Source of the DNA: Alphaproteobacteria bacterium
GTDB lineage: Bacteria; Pseudomonadota; Alphaproteobacteria; SHVP01
Assembly (NCBI GenBank): GCA_029936875.1
Contig: JAPYRS010000012.1
Coordinates: forward strand, 1 to 36,602
DNA length: 36,602 nucleotides
Direction: 5' to 3'
In this document: piece by piece, positions 17,578 to 26,583 of the stretch
Numbering within the stretch: the stretch's first letter is position 1
Layout: the number at the start of each line of letters is the position of its first letter
Notes under the pieces: generated by a model
Told to the model about the DNA's origin: nothing
The model's database searches: none
The model's input: the letters and a program-made list of their open reading frames with translations, nothing else
Translations under genes and position numbers: made by a program

Positions 17578-17637
17578 GTTTAATCGACGCGCCGCGCGCG
17601 GCACGATCACAACTTTTCAGCACCGGGGACCAGAAAA

Positions 17638-18018
17638 ATGTTCAGTTATGTGACGATCGGCACCAACGATCTTGAGGGATCGGCCAAATTTTACGACGAC
17701 GTATTGGCTGTATTGGGTGGAAAGCGCGCCTTTGAAACGGATAATTTTATTTCCTGGTCGGACGGTGCGGGCGGCGGCATGCTCAGCCTTAACAAGCCCT
17801 ATGACGGAAATCCGGCCACCGTTGGCAATGGCGTGATGATTGCGTTGACGGCAAGCAGCCCTGAGCTGGTCGACGCGGTTCACAAAAAGGCGCTTGAATG
17901 CGGCGGCGCCGATGAGGGTGTGCCGGGCCCCCGCGGCACGCCGGGAAATTATTACGGCTACTTCCGCGATCTCGACGGCAATAAAATATGCGCGGCCTGT
18001 TTGGGCGGGGCCGGCTGA
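17638..18018 (+). CDS. VOC (glyoxalase/bleomycin-resistance fold) family protein
   Basis: 126-residue vicinal-oxygen-chelate fold protein. MFSYVTIGTNDLEGSAKFYDDVL is the typical first beta-alpha unit of the family, and the C-terminal half has GTPGNYYGYFRDLDGNKICA, the DPDGN-like turn seen in the glyoxalase group. The usual first metal His is not obvious (Tyr/Thr at VTIG), and the last Glu is replaced near NKICA, so catalysis is uncertain; many such proteins bind small molecules or have unknown substrates. GGGGA lies about 10 bases before ATG 17638. A remnant of a hydrolase gene follows immediately. Confidence 0.85.
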   Translation: MFSYVTIGTNDLEGSAKFYDDVLAVLGGKRAFETDNFISWSDGAGGGMLSLNKPYDGNPATVGNGVMIALTASSPELVDAVHKKALECGGADEGVPGPRGTPGNYYGYFRDLDGNKICAACLGGAG

Positions 18019-18025
18019 TTGCCAC

Positions 18026-18115
18026 ATTAAGAAATATTGCGGGCACTGGATTCAGCAAGAGGCACCGGACGAAGTGAATACAACTTTGCTCGAATTTCTG
18101 GCGGGACTTGATTAG
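18026..18115 (+). pseudogene. C-terminal remnant of an alpha/beta hydrolase (epoxide hydrolase/dehalogenase type)
   Basis: The frame ending at TAG 18113-18115 reads CGHWIQQEAPDEVNTTLLEF then LAGLD. This is the last 30 or so residues of an epoxide-hydrolase-like protein, where GHW carries the catalytic His and QEAPDEVN..LLEFL is the closing helix. Nothing upstream in this or other frames supplies the rest of the fold: the VOC gene ends at 18018. It is therefore a leftover 3' fragment. Confidence 0.65.
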
Positions 18116-18188
18116 GCTGGTTCACGAAGAATAATGCGTGTCGGTCCATCTACCAACGGCCAAATAATCCTGCACTTGGGAATTCACT

Positions 18189-18932
18189 ATGCCGCCTGAT
18201 CTTAAACACGACGTCTCCATCCTCAGCGACAGCGCGGAAATCGCGGCGGAGGCTTATGCGCCGGAAGGTTTTCCGGGCGGCGTCGAAATGCAGGTCCTGC
18301 GGCGTCTCGATAACGGTTCGATCCGAAGCGCCGTCCTGACAATTCCACCCGGGTGGTCGAGCGGCGGCGCCCATATCGGTGCGGTGGCCGAACAGGGATT
18401 TTTGCTCCACGGTTCCCTAATGATGGGCGACATCAAGCTGGAAGCGGAGGATTACTATTTTCATCCCGCGGGCAGCCCGATAGGCCAGGTCTTAAGCGAG
18501 CACGGGGCAAAGTTGATCGTCATTCATGATGGGCCGCAGTCGTTCCGGCCGGCGATACCGGACGACAAAGTTTCGGCCGATGCGATCCCACGGCTCTCGG
18601 TGTCAGATGTTGAACCGGTCAATTCTGTTGTCGACGGCCAAACGCTGACGGTCCGGCGCCGCATTCTTTGGCGGGATGCGAAATCCGGCGCTGATACCCG
18701 GCACCTGACCATCCCGGTCGGGACAGAAGGCCTCGGCGCTGAATGGCATCCGGTCAACGAAGAAATCTTTTTCCTGACCGATGATGCGCCGACCGGGCAA
18801 GACGGTGTTGGTCCCGGCTGGTTTCTGTTTAACCCGGCCTACGGCGTTCACGGCGGCGCCCGGCAAACGACAAAAAGCACGCGGACGTTATTGGAATGGC
18901 ACGACGGCCCGTGGGAGTTGATTAGAGTTTAG
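18189..18932 (+). CDS. bicupin domain protein (DUF4437/ChrR-like cupin)
   Basis: 247-residue protein with two cupin barrels: the first around residues 20-115 (LTIPPGWSSGGAHIG, HGSLMMGD, DYYFHPAGSPIG) and the second around 150-240 (LTIPVGTEGLGAEWHP, NEEIFFLTDD, GWFLFNPAYGVHGGA). Histidines at GGAHIG, YYFHP and VHGG could bind metal, but the full His/Glu cupin set is not conserved. Likely a small-molecule binding or dioxygenase-like protein; substrate unknown. GGGA precedes ATG 18189. Its stop overlaps the stop of the convergent membrane-protein gene by a few bases. Confidence 0.75.
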   Translation: MPPDLKHDVSILSDSAEIAAEAYAPEGFPGGVEMQVLRRLDNGSIRSAVLTIPPGWSSGGAHIGAVAEQGFLLHGSLMMGDIKLEAEDYYFHPAGSPIGQVLSEHGAKLIVIHDGPQSFRPAIPDDKVSADAIPRLSVSDVEPVNSVVDGQTLTVRRRILWRDAKSGADTRHLTIPVGTEGLGAEWHPVNEEIFFLTDDAPTGQDGVGPGWFLFNPAYGVHGGARQTTKSTRTLLEWHDGPWELIRV

Positions 18933-19153
18933 CTTCCGATCTCATCGTCGTAGCCGTGATGCGCAGAATAAAAAACCAGAAACATCAGCCCGCCGCCGAC
19001 CGCGGACGCGACGACAATTCCAAGAACCAGGGCGAGCCAACCCATCGGTGAAATGGCAACACCCTCAAGCTGATTCCACATCCACATCGCGCCGCCGATG
19101 GCGATCACGGCGAGACCGCCGAGGGCGACGATCAGGATATAAATTGGTTTCAT
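18929..19153 (-). CDS. small membrane protein, hypothetical
   Basis: 74 residues with two hydrophobic helices, about 4-27 (IYILIVALGGLAVIAIGGAMW) and about 38-64, then a short polar tail HHGYDDEIGS. I do not recognise a family. It lies 33 bp downstream of the GST gene on the same strand and could be cotranscribed. ATG 19153 has only a close AGGA in front. Confidence 0.6.
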   Translation of the reverse strand: MKPIYILIVALGGLAVIAIGGAMWMWNQLEGVAISPMGWLALVLGIVVASAVGGGLMFLVFYSAHHGYDDEIGS

Positions 19154-19186
19154 GTCCTGTGTCGCGCTTCAATCATGTGGCGGATA

Positions 19187-19837
19187 TCAAAGTTCATATT
19201 TGTCGATCTGCGGCTCGGTGGCCGCCACTTTCAGCCAGTCTTGCATCGCCGGGTGGTTGGTCACAGCATTCACATAGGCGTGTGCCACGTCATCAAGGGG
19301 AAAGCCATAGGTCAGAAATCGTGAGACGACCGGGGCGAACATGGCGTCGGCATTGCCAAAGGCGCCGAACAGAAAGGCGCCACTGCCACCATATCGATTT
19401 CGGCAGTCCTGCCAGAGCGACTGAACCCGGTCGGCGTCCCTCAGGACTTCGGGCGACAGTTCAAAGGTCTCGTAGGTTCTCCGGCAATTCATCGGGCATT
19501 GCTGGCGCAGCGCATTGAATCCGCCGTGCATCTCGGCGCTGACCGCCCGCGCCGTCGCCCGCGCGACCTCGCCCTCGGGCCATAAATCTTTTTCCGGAAA
19601 CTTCTCGGCCAGATATTCGAGAATGGCGAGGCTCTCCCAGATCGTCGTATCCCCGTCCAAAAGCACCGGCACCAATCCCGCTGCCGAATATTCGCCAATT
19701 CGAGACGCCGTGTCCGGCTGATCGAGCGGAATGACGATTTCCTCAAATGGAATCTCCGCTGCCCGCATTGCGATCCACGGCCGCAACGACCAGCTCGAAT
19801 AATTCTGACTGGCGATGACAAGAGTAAGTTTGGCCAT
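19187..19837 (-). CDS. glutathione S-transferase family protein
   Basis: 216-residue cytosolic GST. The thioredoxin-like N-terminal domain (about 1-80) begins LTLVIASQNYSSWSLRPW; the serine/tyrosine in NYSSWSLRPW is the expected thiol-activating region. AAGLVPVLLDGDTTIWESLAI carries the cis-Pro (VPVL) and the ES pair that binds the gamma-glutamyl group of glutathione. The helical C-terminal domain follows and ends KYEL. GGGGAA precedes ATG 19837. Substrate (detoxification or stress) is unknown. The gene is divergent from the M17 aminopeptidase across a 66-bp spacer. Confidence 0.92.
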   Translation of the reverse strand: MAKLTLVIASQNYSSWSLRPWIAMRAAEIPFEEIVIPLDQPDTASRIGEYSAAGLVPVLLDGDTTIWESLAILEYLAEKFPEKDLWPEGEVARATARAVSAEMHGGFNALRQQCPMNCRRTYETFELSPEVLRDADRVQSLWQDCRNRYGGSGAFLFGAFGNADAMFAPVVSRFLTYGFPLDDVAHAYVNAVTNHPAMQDWLKVAATEPQIDKYEL

Positions 19838-19903
19838 GAATATTTCCCCGAAACGCGGAACCCCTCTAATCTATTGCCGAACCGAAGCCTGAGGCCAGAA
19901 CTG

Positions 19904-21283
19904 ATGTTGCCTTTTCTCGTACTGCGACCCGACGCCACACCGACGCCCATTTGGCTGGTGAATAAATCCAATTTTGCCAATTGGCGAAAGCGCCGCAATG
20001 CGCAGGAAAGGGCTTGGTTGCGAGAAGTGCGATTTAAACCGACACCGGGCAAACACACTAGATTGCCGGGCGCCGATGGCGGCCCATCGGGGATCGTGCT
20101 CGGCGTCAGCGAAACACCCGTTCTTGATGATTTTATCGGTCTTCCGCGGGCGCTTCGTCGCGGCACCTATGCGATTGATCCAGCACCGGGCGCCACCATG
20201 GCCAACATTGCGGTCACCGGCTGGGGTCTCGGGACGTACGCTTTCACAAAGTTTCATGGCCGCGCCCAGCCCCGCTTTGCAACATTGGCGGTGCCGGAGA
20301 AGGCCGATTTTGGCGAGACCCGGCGGATTATCGCCGCGACATTTTTTGTCCGTGATCTGGTCAACACCCCGGCGTCCGACATGGGCCCGGCTGAACTGGC
20401 CGATGCCGCAGTCGCAATGGCGCGGTCGCACGGTGCGCGCACGCGCGTTCACGTCGGCGATGAGCTGCTGGAAAATAATTTTCCCGCAATCCACGCCGTC
20501 GGCCAGGCGAGCAATCGCGCGCCGAGACTGATCGACCTCCGCTGGGGCAAGCCGGGCGCACCGAAACTTACGCTGGTTGGCAAAGGCGTCTGTTTTGATT
20601 CAGGCGGCCTCGATATCAAACCGCACGCCGGCATGCGCCTGATGAAAAAAGATATGGGAGGTGCGGCACACGTTTTGGCGCTCGCCCACATGGTTATGGA
20701 TGCGGGGCTGAATGTCCGCCTGCGAGTGCTGATCCCAGCAGTTGATAATTCGATTTCCGGTTCGGCGATGCGTCCGGGCGACATCGTGTCGACGCGCAGC
20801 GGCACCACCATCGAGATTGGTCACACCGATGCCGAGGGCCGTGTGGTCCTGGCTGATGCGCTCGCGCTCGCCGACGAAGATGCGCCCGACCTGATTGTCG
20901 ATTGCGCGACCTTAACCGGCGCTGCCCGTGTCGCGCTCGGCACCGAGATCGTGCCGTTCTTTACCGACGACGATAAACTTGCCGCAGCGCTTGACCGCGC
21001 CGGTGAAACGGAATCGGATCCGCTGTGGCGGCTTCCGCTTTGGGAGCCCTACCGCCGTTTGATCAAAAGTTCGGTCGGCGACATCACGAATTCCCCGGAC
21101 GCCCCGTTTGGCGGCGCGCTAACGGCAGCACTTTTTCTCCAGGAATTTGTTGCTAAATCCAAATCCTGGGTCCATTTCGATATGTTTGCGTGGAACAGCC
21201 GCGGCCGGCAGGGCCAGCCATCCGGCGGTGAGGCGACCGGGCTGCGGGCGATTTATGCGGCCCTGAAACAGCGATACGGCTGA
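19904..21283 (+). CDS. leucyl aminopeptidase family (M17) metallopeptidase
   Basis: 459-residue cytosolic di-metal aminopeptidase that releases N-terminal residues from peptides. The C-terminal M17 catalytic domain has NTPASDMGP, VGKGVCFDSGGLDIKP (Lys and Asp ligands), MKKDMGGAAHVL and the signature region GHTDAEGRVVLADAL near residue 307. The usual signature is NTDAEGRL, so here Asn is His and Leu is Val, while the metal ligands Asp and Glu remain. ATG 19904 is chosen because GAGG stands nine bases before it; TTG 19874 would only add ten residues. The N-terminal 150 residues are less conserved, as in PepB/M17 relatives of this type. A MarR-type gene follows. Confidence 0.93.
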   Translation: MLPFLVLRPDATPTPIWLVNKSNFANWRKRRNAQERAWLREVRFKPTPGKHTRLPGADGGPSGIVLGVSETPVLDDFIGLPRALRRGTYAIDPAPGATMANIAVTGWGLGTYAFTKFHGRAQPRFATLAVPEKADFGETRRIIAATFFVRDLVNTPASDMGPAELADAAVAMARSHGARTRVHVGDELLENNFPAIHAVGQASNRAPRLIDLRWGKPGAPKLTLVGKGVCFDSGGLDIKPHAGMRLMKKDMGGAAHVLALAHMVMDAGLNVRLRVLIPAVDNSISGSAMRPGDIVSTRSGTTIEIGHTDAEGRVVLADALALADEDAPDLIVDCATLTGAARVALGTEIVPFFTDDDKLAAALDRAGETESDPLWRLPLWEPYRRLIKSSVGDITNSPDAPFGGALTAALFLQEFVAKSKSWVHFDMFAWNSRGRQGQPSGGEATGLRAIYAALKQRYG

Positions 21284-21331
21284 TTGAGGCGGCTTCCCGC
21301 ACCCTAAAATTCCGCCAGAAAGCGCTAAAAA

Positions 21332-21352
21332 CCGCCAAAAACAGCGGATTTT
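21332..21352 (+). terminator. weak terminator-like stem after the aminopeptidase gene
   Basis: CCGC (21332-21335) pairs with GCGG (21344-21347) around CAAAAACA and is followed by ATTTTA; on the other strand the same stem is followed by a T-run. The stem is only four pairs, so support is slight. Confidence 0.25.
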
Positions 21353-21430
21353 ACCGTCGACCCTCTGAATCTGATAGTTTGTTCCGGCTTGGCAACGAAT
21401 TTTTGAGATCGCGCCGCCCATGGTGGTCCA

Positions 21431-21793
21431 ATGGAGGCTCTGCTGTCACCTGATTTGAAAAGCCAGGACGCGTTGTCGCTTTGGTTCAGTGCGCTCAGTG
21501 ATTCTGTGCGCGCGCAGGGGCCTGATCTTTCCGCCCGGCAGATGGCGATCCTGCTGGCAATTTATCTCGATCCGCCGCCGCATACGGTGCGCGGGCTTGC
21601 CGCCCAAATGGAAATATCGAAACCAGCCGTGACGCGGGCGCTCGATTCCCTATCGCGACAGGGTTACGTTCGCCGCGCTCCCGATCCCGATGACGGACGC
21701 AGCGTTGTGTTGCAACGGACGGTTAAAGGTTCGGTCTATCTCAGCGAGTTCAGCGATCTCGTCATGAATGCAGCCCGCGTACTCGATTCGTAA
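21431..21793 (+). CDS. MarR family winged-helix transcriptional regulator
   Basis: 120-residue dimeric regulator. LSARQMAILLAIYLDPPPHTVRGLAAQMEISKPAVTRALDSL is split here into helix 2, the DPPPHTVRGLAA helix and recognition helix KPAVTRALDSL (about residues 63-73); the wing is RRAPDPDDGRSVVL with the DxR feature of the family. The N- and C-terminal dimerisation helices are short. No ligand can be inferred. It follows the M17 gene by 147 bp in the same direction and is convergent with ghrA (15-bp gap). No inverted repeat operator was identified in front of it. Confidence 0.85.
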   Translation: MEALLSPDLKSQDALSLWFSALSDSVRAQGPDLSARQMAILLAIYLDPPPHTVRGLAAQMEISKPAVTRALDSLSRQGYVRRAPDPDDGRSVVLQRTVKGSVYLSEFSDLVMNAARVLDS

Positions 21794-21808
21794 TTGCGCT
21801 ACGCCGAA

Positions 21809-22738
21809 TCAATACCCGAGTTTTCGGTCCACGACATTGAGAAGAGGTTCGCCTGCCAAAGCGCGGCGGAGATTGTCGATAATCTGCGGCGCGGCGGAAT
21901 CAAAATCGGTTTCACTGGCAACATGCGGCGTCAGAATAATTTTTGGATGTTTCCAGAACGGGTGCTCGGACGGCAGCGGCTCCGTGGTGAAGACATCAAG
22001 CGCCGCACCGGCGAGCGTTCCCTCATCAAGGGCTGCGATCACATCGTATTCAAGCACCAGCCCGCCGCGTCCGGCGTTGATCAACGTCGCCCCTTCCGGC
22101 AGGTGGGCGAGCGTTTCGCGGTTGACGATGTTCCGTGTCTCGGGCGTTAGCGGAAGCAGCGAAACAAGCACATCGGTTTGCTGGAGAAATGCTGGCAGGC
22201 CGTCCGGCCCACTGAAACTTGTCACACCGGCAACAGATTTCGGTGTCCGGCTCCAGCCAGAAACAGGAAACCCGAGGGCAACCAGTTTTTCGGCCGCGTC
22301 CTGGCCGAGGACTCCGAGACCCAAAATACCGACGCGGGTGTCTTCCGGGCTCCGGACGATTGTCCGGGTCCATTCGGACCGGGTCTGGGCGTCGGCATAA
22401 AAGCGCGCTTCGCGGTGAAAATTCAGAACCGATTGCACGACGTAAATCGTCATCCGTTTGATCAGCACGTCATCAACCAGCCTGATTATGGGCAAATCGG
22501 GTGGAAGGTCAGGGCAGGCGAAGACGCCGTCGACGCCAGCACCGCCGGACGCAATAAATTTGAGGTTTGGGTATTGGGGAACGATGCCCTTGCCGGGTGC
22601 GAAGGACAGCATTGCGTCCGCCCGTTCATGGTCCGACTCCATCGGTGCGACACAGACTTCAAGATCGGGATCAGCTTTTCTTAACGCGTTCAACCAACCA
22701 TCGCTAAAAAAACCGGGCATTCCGGCAATAACAATCAT
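21809..22738 (-). CDS. ghrA: glyoxylate/hydroxypyruvate reductase A-type D-2-hydroxyacid dehydrogenase
   Basis: Cytosolic NAD(P)H-dependent enzyme reducing glyoxylate or hydroxypyruvate, 309 residues. The nucleotide-binding motif GILGLGVLGQDAAEKL begins near residue 138. Catalytic residues are visible as Arg in NAGRGG, Glu in TTEPLPSEHP and His in LTPHVAS. The substrate-domain region ASGGAGVDG matches GhrA. ATG 22738 overlaps the TGA of yejF by one base (TGATG), so it is the last gene of the yej operon; a TTG one codon earlier is an alternative. The symbol reflects sequence type, not tested activity. Confidence 0.88.
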   Translation of the reverse strand: MIVIAGMPGFFSDGWLNALRKADPDLEVCVAPMESDHERADAMLSFAPGKGIVPQYPNLKFIASGGAGVDGVFACPDLPPDLPIIRLVDDVLIKRMTIYVVQSVLNFHREARFYADAQTRSEWTRTIVRSPEDTRVGILGLGVLGQDAAEKLVALGFPVSGWSRTPKSVAGVTSFSGPDGLPAFLQQTDVLVSLLPLTPETRNIVNRETLAHLPEGATLINAGRGGLVLEYDVIAALDEGTLAGAALDVFTTEPLPSEHPFWKHPKIILTPHVASETDFDSAAPQIIDNLRRALAGEPLLNVVDRKLGY

Positions 22739-24357
22739 CAAGTTCGCATGTCCTTTTCGTGGGCAACTTCGAGATCGAAAGACGCTGCCATCAGGGCGCG
22801 CGTATATTCCGTTTTTGGATCGTCAAATATCTGATCGGTGTGTCCTGCCTCAACGACCTTGCCGTCGCGCATCACGATCACTTCGTCGGCGAGCGCGCGT
22901 ACGACTTTGAGGTCATGGCTAATAAAAAGGTAGGCAAGTTTGTGTTTGTCCTGCAGGTCCCGCAACAGGTCGACGATCTGCGCCTGCACCGACATATCAA
23001 GTGCAGACGTCGGCTCGTCGAGAACCACAAATTTTGGTTCCAGCACCATGGCCCGGGCGATTGCGATCCGTTGCCGCTGGCCACCGGAAAATTCATGCGG
23101 ATAGCGGTCCTGACTGTCGGCGTCGACGCCGACTTCCTGCAGGACTCTGGAAATTAACGCGCGACGTTCGTCGTAGGTTCCGCCACTGCCGTGGACCAGC
23201 AATCCTTCTTCGACGATCTGCCCAATCGAAAGCCGCGGACTGAGGCTGCCGTAGGGGTCCTGAAAAACGATCTGCATTTCTTTGCGGAGTGGGCGGAGCA
23301 TGCGAAACCCTGAACCCTGAATCGATTGACCGCGAAAACTAATTTCGCCTTTGCTCTTGATTAATCGCAGCAACGCCATGCCAAGCGTGGTTTTGCCGCT
23401 ACCGGATTCACCGACAACACCAACCGTGTGGCCTTCCCGAATCGAAATGCTGACGTCTTCGACGGCCTTTACATGATCGACCGTTCGCCGCATCAGGCCG
23501 GCCTTGATCGGGAAATAGACCTGAATGTTTTTCGCCTTTATCACTTCGGGCGCATCTGGTGCGGGCTTCAGCGCTTCGCCTTTGGGTTCGGCGCTTAGAA
23601 GCATCTTGGTGTATTCGTGCTGCGGGTTAGTAAAGATCGATTCGGTGGTGCCGGTTTCAACAAAAACGCCGTCTTTCATAACGCAGACCTTTTTTGCCAT
23701 CTTCCGAACAACGCTGAGGTCATGTGTGATCAGCAGCATGGCCATGCCGAGTTTGGCCTGCAGTTCGTTCAGCAGCTTCAAAATTTGCGCCTGAATGGTG
23801 ACGTCCAATGCCGTCGTCGGTTCGTCCGCAATCAGCAGGTCGGGATTGTTGGCAAGCGCCATTGCGATCATCACGCGCTGGCGCTGGCCGCCCGAAAGTT
23901 CGTTCGGAAAAGCATTGATGCGTTTTTTCGCATCCGCGAGCCCCACCATGTGCAGCAACACAAGCGTCCGCGCCCGTGCCGCCTGACGCCCCAATCCTTG
24001 ATGCAAAAACAGAACTTCATTGACCTGATGTTCAATTGTGTGCAGCGGATTGAGCGACGTCATCGGCTCCTGAAAGACCATCGAAATCTGGTCGCCGCGA
24101 ATGTCGGCAAGTGTCGCCGGGTCCGCGCCGATCATCTGTTTGCCTTCGACAATGATCGATCCGGTCGGGTGTTGCGCCATCGGGTAGGGCAAGAGCTGCA
24201 GCACTGACAATGCCGAGACCGATTTGCCGGAACCACTTTCCCCGACCAGCGCGAGCGTTTCGCCTTTGTCGATTTCAAACGAGACGCCGCGCACCGCTTC
24301 CACAGCGCGGCCACCGACGTTGAAAGTTACCGAAAGATCTTTGACCGATAGAAACAT
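22738..24357 (-). CDS. yejF: microcin C/oligopeptide ABC transporter, double ATP-binding protein YejF
   Basis: 539-residue protein made of two ABC ATPase domains fused in tandem. Domain 1 (about 1-260) has Walker A GESGSGKSVSALS, signature LSGGQRQRVMIA, and Walker B LLIADEPTTALD. Domain 2 (about 280-535) has GESGSGKTTLGMAL, FSGGQRQRIAIARA and FVVLDEPTSALD. Each has the C-terminal oligopeptide-transporter extension after the H-loop (LLITHDLSVV, LFISHDLKVV). It powers import by YejB-YejE. It is 19 bp downstream of yejE and joined by a one-base overlap to ghrA. Confidence 0.95.
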   Translation of the reverse strand: MFLSVKDLSVTFNVGGRAVEAVRGVSFEIDKGETLALVGESGSGKSVSALSVLQLLPYPMAQHPTGSIIVEGKQMIGADPATLADIRGDQISMVFQEPMTSLNPLHTIEHQVNEVLFLHQGLGRQAARARTLVLLHMVGLADAKKRINAFPNELSGGQRQRVMIAMALANNPDLLIADEPTTALDVTIQAQILKLLNELQAKLGMAMLLITHDLSVVRKMAKKVCVMKDGVFVETGTTESIFTNPQHEYTKMLLSAEPKGEALKPAPDAPEVIKAKNIQVYFPIKAGLMRRTVDHVKAVEDVSISIREGHTVGVVGESGSGKTTLGMALLRLIKSKGEISFRGQSIQGSGFRMLRPLRKEMQIVFQDPYGSLSPRLSIGQIVEEGLLVHGSGGTYDERRALISRVLQEVGVDADSQDRYPHEFSGGQRQRIAIARAMVLEPKFVVLDEPTSALDMSVQAQIVDLLRDLQDKHKLAYLFISHDLKVVRALADEVIVMRDGKVVEAGHTDQIFDDPKTEYTRALMAASFDLEVAHEKDMRT

Positions 24358-24376
24358 GTAAAGGAGCCCGCGCCGG

Positions 24377-25450
24377 TTAAGCCAATGTCTTGCGCGGGTC
24401 GAGCGCGTCGCGAACCGCTTCGCCGATGAACACGACCAGTGTCAGCATAACGGCAAGAAGCATGAAGCTGGTGATGCCGAGCCACGGCGCGTGAAGGTTG
24501 GCCTTTCCTTGGGCCAGCATCTCACCGAGCGAAGCCGAACCGGGCGGCAGGCCAAAGCCGAGAAAATCAAGCGATGTGAGAACCGTAATCGAGCCGCCGA
24601 CAATGAACGGCATAAACGTGACGGTTGCGACCATCGCGTTTGGCAGCAAATGCTTGAACATGATTTTGCGATTGGAAACGCCGAGCGCGCGGGCGGCCCG
24701 GACGTAGTCGAGGTTCCGCGCGCGCAGGAATTCCGCCCGGACAACACCGACCAACGACATCCAACTGAAGATGAGCATCAATCCGAGCAGCCACCAGAAA
24801 CTCGGCTCGATAATACTGGCGAGGATAATCAGCATGAAAAGCGTTGGCATGCTCGACCAGATTTCCATAAATCGTTGGAACAACAGATCGGTCCAGCCGC
24901 CAAAATAGCCCTGCACGGCGCCGGCGATGACGCCAATAATCGAACTGAAGAAGGTCAGGACCAAGCCAAACAGGATCGAAATCCGGAATCCGTAAATTAA
25001 TCGGGCAACAACATCGCGGCCCTGATCGTCCGTCCCCAGCCAATTGACAGCGGACGGCGGTGCTGGTGCCGGCACCGGCAAATCGAAGTTGATGGTGCGG
25101 TAACTGAATTCGACCAGCGGCCAAATCATCCAACCTTTTTCGTTAATCAGGTCTTTGACAAACGGATCGCGGTAATCGGCAACGGTATCGAAATCGCCGC
25201 CGAAATGGGTCTCGCTATAATCGCTGAGGACCGGCGACAATAATTCGCCGTCAAACCAAACCAGAAGCGGCCGGTCGTTGACGATCAATTCCGAAAACAA
25301 TGAGACGACAAACAGCACCAGAAATATCCGCAGCGACCAAAAGCCACGTTTGTTGGCGCGAAAATTCCGCCAGCGCCGCTGATTGAGCGGCGTAATGCGA
25401 AGGCCCATCCAGCGAACGACGCCGGGCGATGAGGGGCCCAGCTCAGACAC
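24377..25450 (-). CDS. yejE: oligopeptide ABC transporter permease YejE
   Basis: Inner-membrane permease, 357 residues. A first membrane helix near residue 40 ([19 protein letters not shown]) is followed by a long periplasmic loop and the DppC/OppC core from about 150, with [17 protein letters not shown] and the cytoplasmic EAA loop around [22 protein letters not shown] chose GTG 25450 because GAGG stands six bases upstream and the start overlaps the yejB stop by eight bases; ATG 25408 is a fallback. The 5' ends of yejB and yejE are thereby coupled. Confidence 0.92.
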   Translation of the reverse strand: MSELGPSSPGVVRWMGLRITPLNQRRWRNFRANKRGFWSLRIFLVLFVVSLFSELIVNDRPLLVWFDGELLSPVLSDYSETHFGGDFDTVADYRDPFVKDLINEKGWMIWPLVEFSYRTINFDLPVPAPAPPSAVNWLGTDDQGRDVVARLIYGFRISILFGLVLTFFSSIIGVIAGAVQGYFGGWTDLLFQRFMEIWSSMPTLFMLIILASIIEPSFWWLLGLMLIFSWMSLVGVVRAEFLRARNLDYVRAARALGVSNRKIMFKHLLPNAMVATVTFMPFIVGGSITVLTSLDFLGFGLPPGSASLGEMLAQGKANLHAPWLGITSFMLLAVMLTLVVFIGEAVRDALDPRKTLA

Positions 25451-26561
25451 CGCGTGCCTCGAAATCGATTCTTGGATCAATCACGACATAGGCGAGATCG
25501 CCGATCAGATTGAGGATGAGGCCAAGCAGCGTGAAGACAAACAATGTTCCGAACATGACTGGATAATCGCGATTGATCACCGCCTCAAATCCAAGCAGGC
25601 CCAATCCGTCGAGCGAAAAAATAATTTCGATCAGCAATGATCCGGTAAACAGGATGCCAATAAAGGCACTTGGAAATCCGGCGATCACGATCAACATCGC
25701 GTTCCGGAAGACGTGCCCGTACAGAACCCGGCGTTCCGTCAATCCCTTTGCCCGCGCCGTCATCACATACTGTTTGTTGATTTCGTCGATGAAAGAATTC
25801 TTGGTCAGCATGGTCAGCCCGGCAAAACCGCCGATGACCATCGCGAGCACGGGCAGGAATATGTGCCAAAAATAATCGAGAATTTTTCCGCCGATGCTCA
25901 GTTCGCTGAAATTTTCAGATATGAGCCCGCGCAGTGGGAACCAGTCGAAGTAGGACCCGCCTGCGAACAACACAATTAAGAGGACGGCAAACAGAAAACT
26001 CGGGATCGCGTTGCCGACAATGATGACTCCGCTCGACCAGACGTCCATGCGGCTGCCGTCGCGCACAGCCTTTTTTATGCCGAGCGGAATCGAGATCAGA
26101 TAAACCAGCAGCGTCGTCCAGAGGCCGAGAGAAATGGATACCGGCATCTTGTCGATGACCAGATCAATGACGCTGGTATCGCGAAAATAACTGTTGCCGA
26201 AATCGAGCCGCAGATAATTGCCGACCATTAAGATAAAGCGCTCGTGCGCGGGTTTATCGAAACCGTAGAGAATTTCGAGCTCTTTGATGAAGTCGGGGTC
26301 GAGGCCTTGCGCGCCACGGTACTTGGAGGTCGTGCCGGTACTGGTGGCGCCGCTCCGGTCCTGCGGCGATCCACCGCCGACTTCAGCGGTATCGTCGCCG
26401 GTGATGCGCACCGTGGCCGAAACGGCGGTGCCGGTGATTTCGGCAATCAATTGTTCGACCGGGCCGCCGGGTGCGGCCTGCACAATGAAAAAGTTGATCA
26501 CCATGATCCCGAACAGAGTCGGAATAATCAGCAGCAGTCTTCGGATGATGTAGTTCAGCAT
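25443..26561 (-). CDS. yejB: oligopeptide ABC transporter permease YejB
   Basis: Inner-membrane permease partner of YejE, 372 residues. The start [20 protein letters not shown] is the usual DppB/YejB first helix, followed by [17 protein letters not shown] polar periplasmic loop (about residues 40-90) with [22 protein letters not shown] is characteristic of YejB. The EAA loop is [26 protein letters not shown]. The end [14 protein letters not shown] matches the family. It follows yejA by 22 bp. Confidence 0.95.
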   Translation of the reverse strand: MLNYIIRRLLLIIPTLFGIMVINFFIVQAAPGGPVEQLIAEITGTAVSATVRITGDDTAEVGGGSPQDRSGATSTGTTSKYRGAQGLDPDFIKELEILYGFDKPAHERFILMVGNYLRLDFGNSYFRDTSVIDLVIDKMPVSISLGLWTTLLVYLISIPLGIKKAVRDGSRMDVWSSGVIIVGNAIPSFLFAVLLIVLFAGGSYFDWFPLRGLISENFSELSIGGKILDYFWHIFLPVLAMVIGGFAGLTMLTKNSFIDEINKQYVMTARAKGLTERRVLYGHVFRNAMLIVIAGFPSAFIGILFTGSLLIEIIFSLDGLGLLGFEAVINRDYPVMFGTLFVFTLLGLILNLIGDLAYVVIDPRIDFEARGV

Positions 26562-26583
26562 CTAGCGGTAACCGATCGTTACT

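Larger units (their letters stand above)
17253..17637. other. 385-base spacer between tRNA-Ser and the VOC gene
   Basis: No gene of normal size is supported. Inside are a perfect 8-bp hairpin (17442-17460) and, on the minus strand, a 38-codon ORF (17461-17577) listed separately. The last 60 bases should contain the promoter of the VOC gene, but clear boxes were not found. Confidence 0.5.

Noticed and set aside
17136-17637. tRNA-Ser as an integrated-element attachment site
   Set aside because: No integrase, no duplicated tRNA 3' end and no mobile genes downstream.
22178-22684. Plus-strand ORF of 168 codons
   Set aside because: Shadow of the clearly conserved ghrA gene on the other strand.
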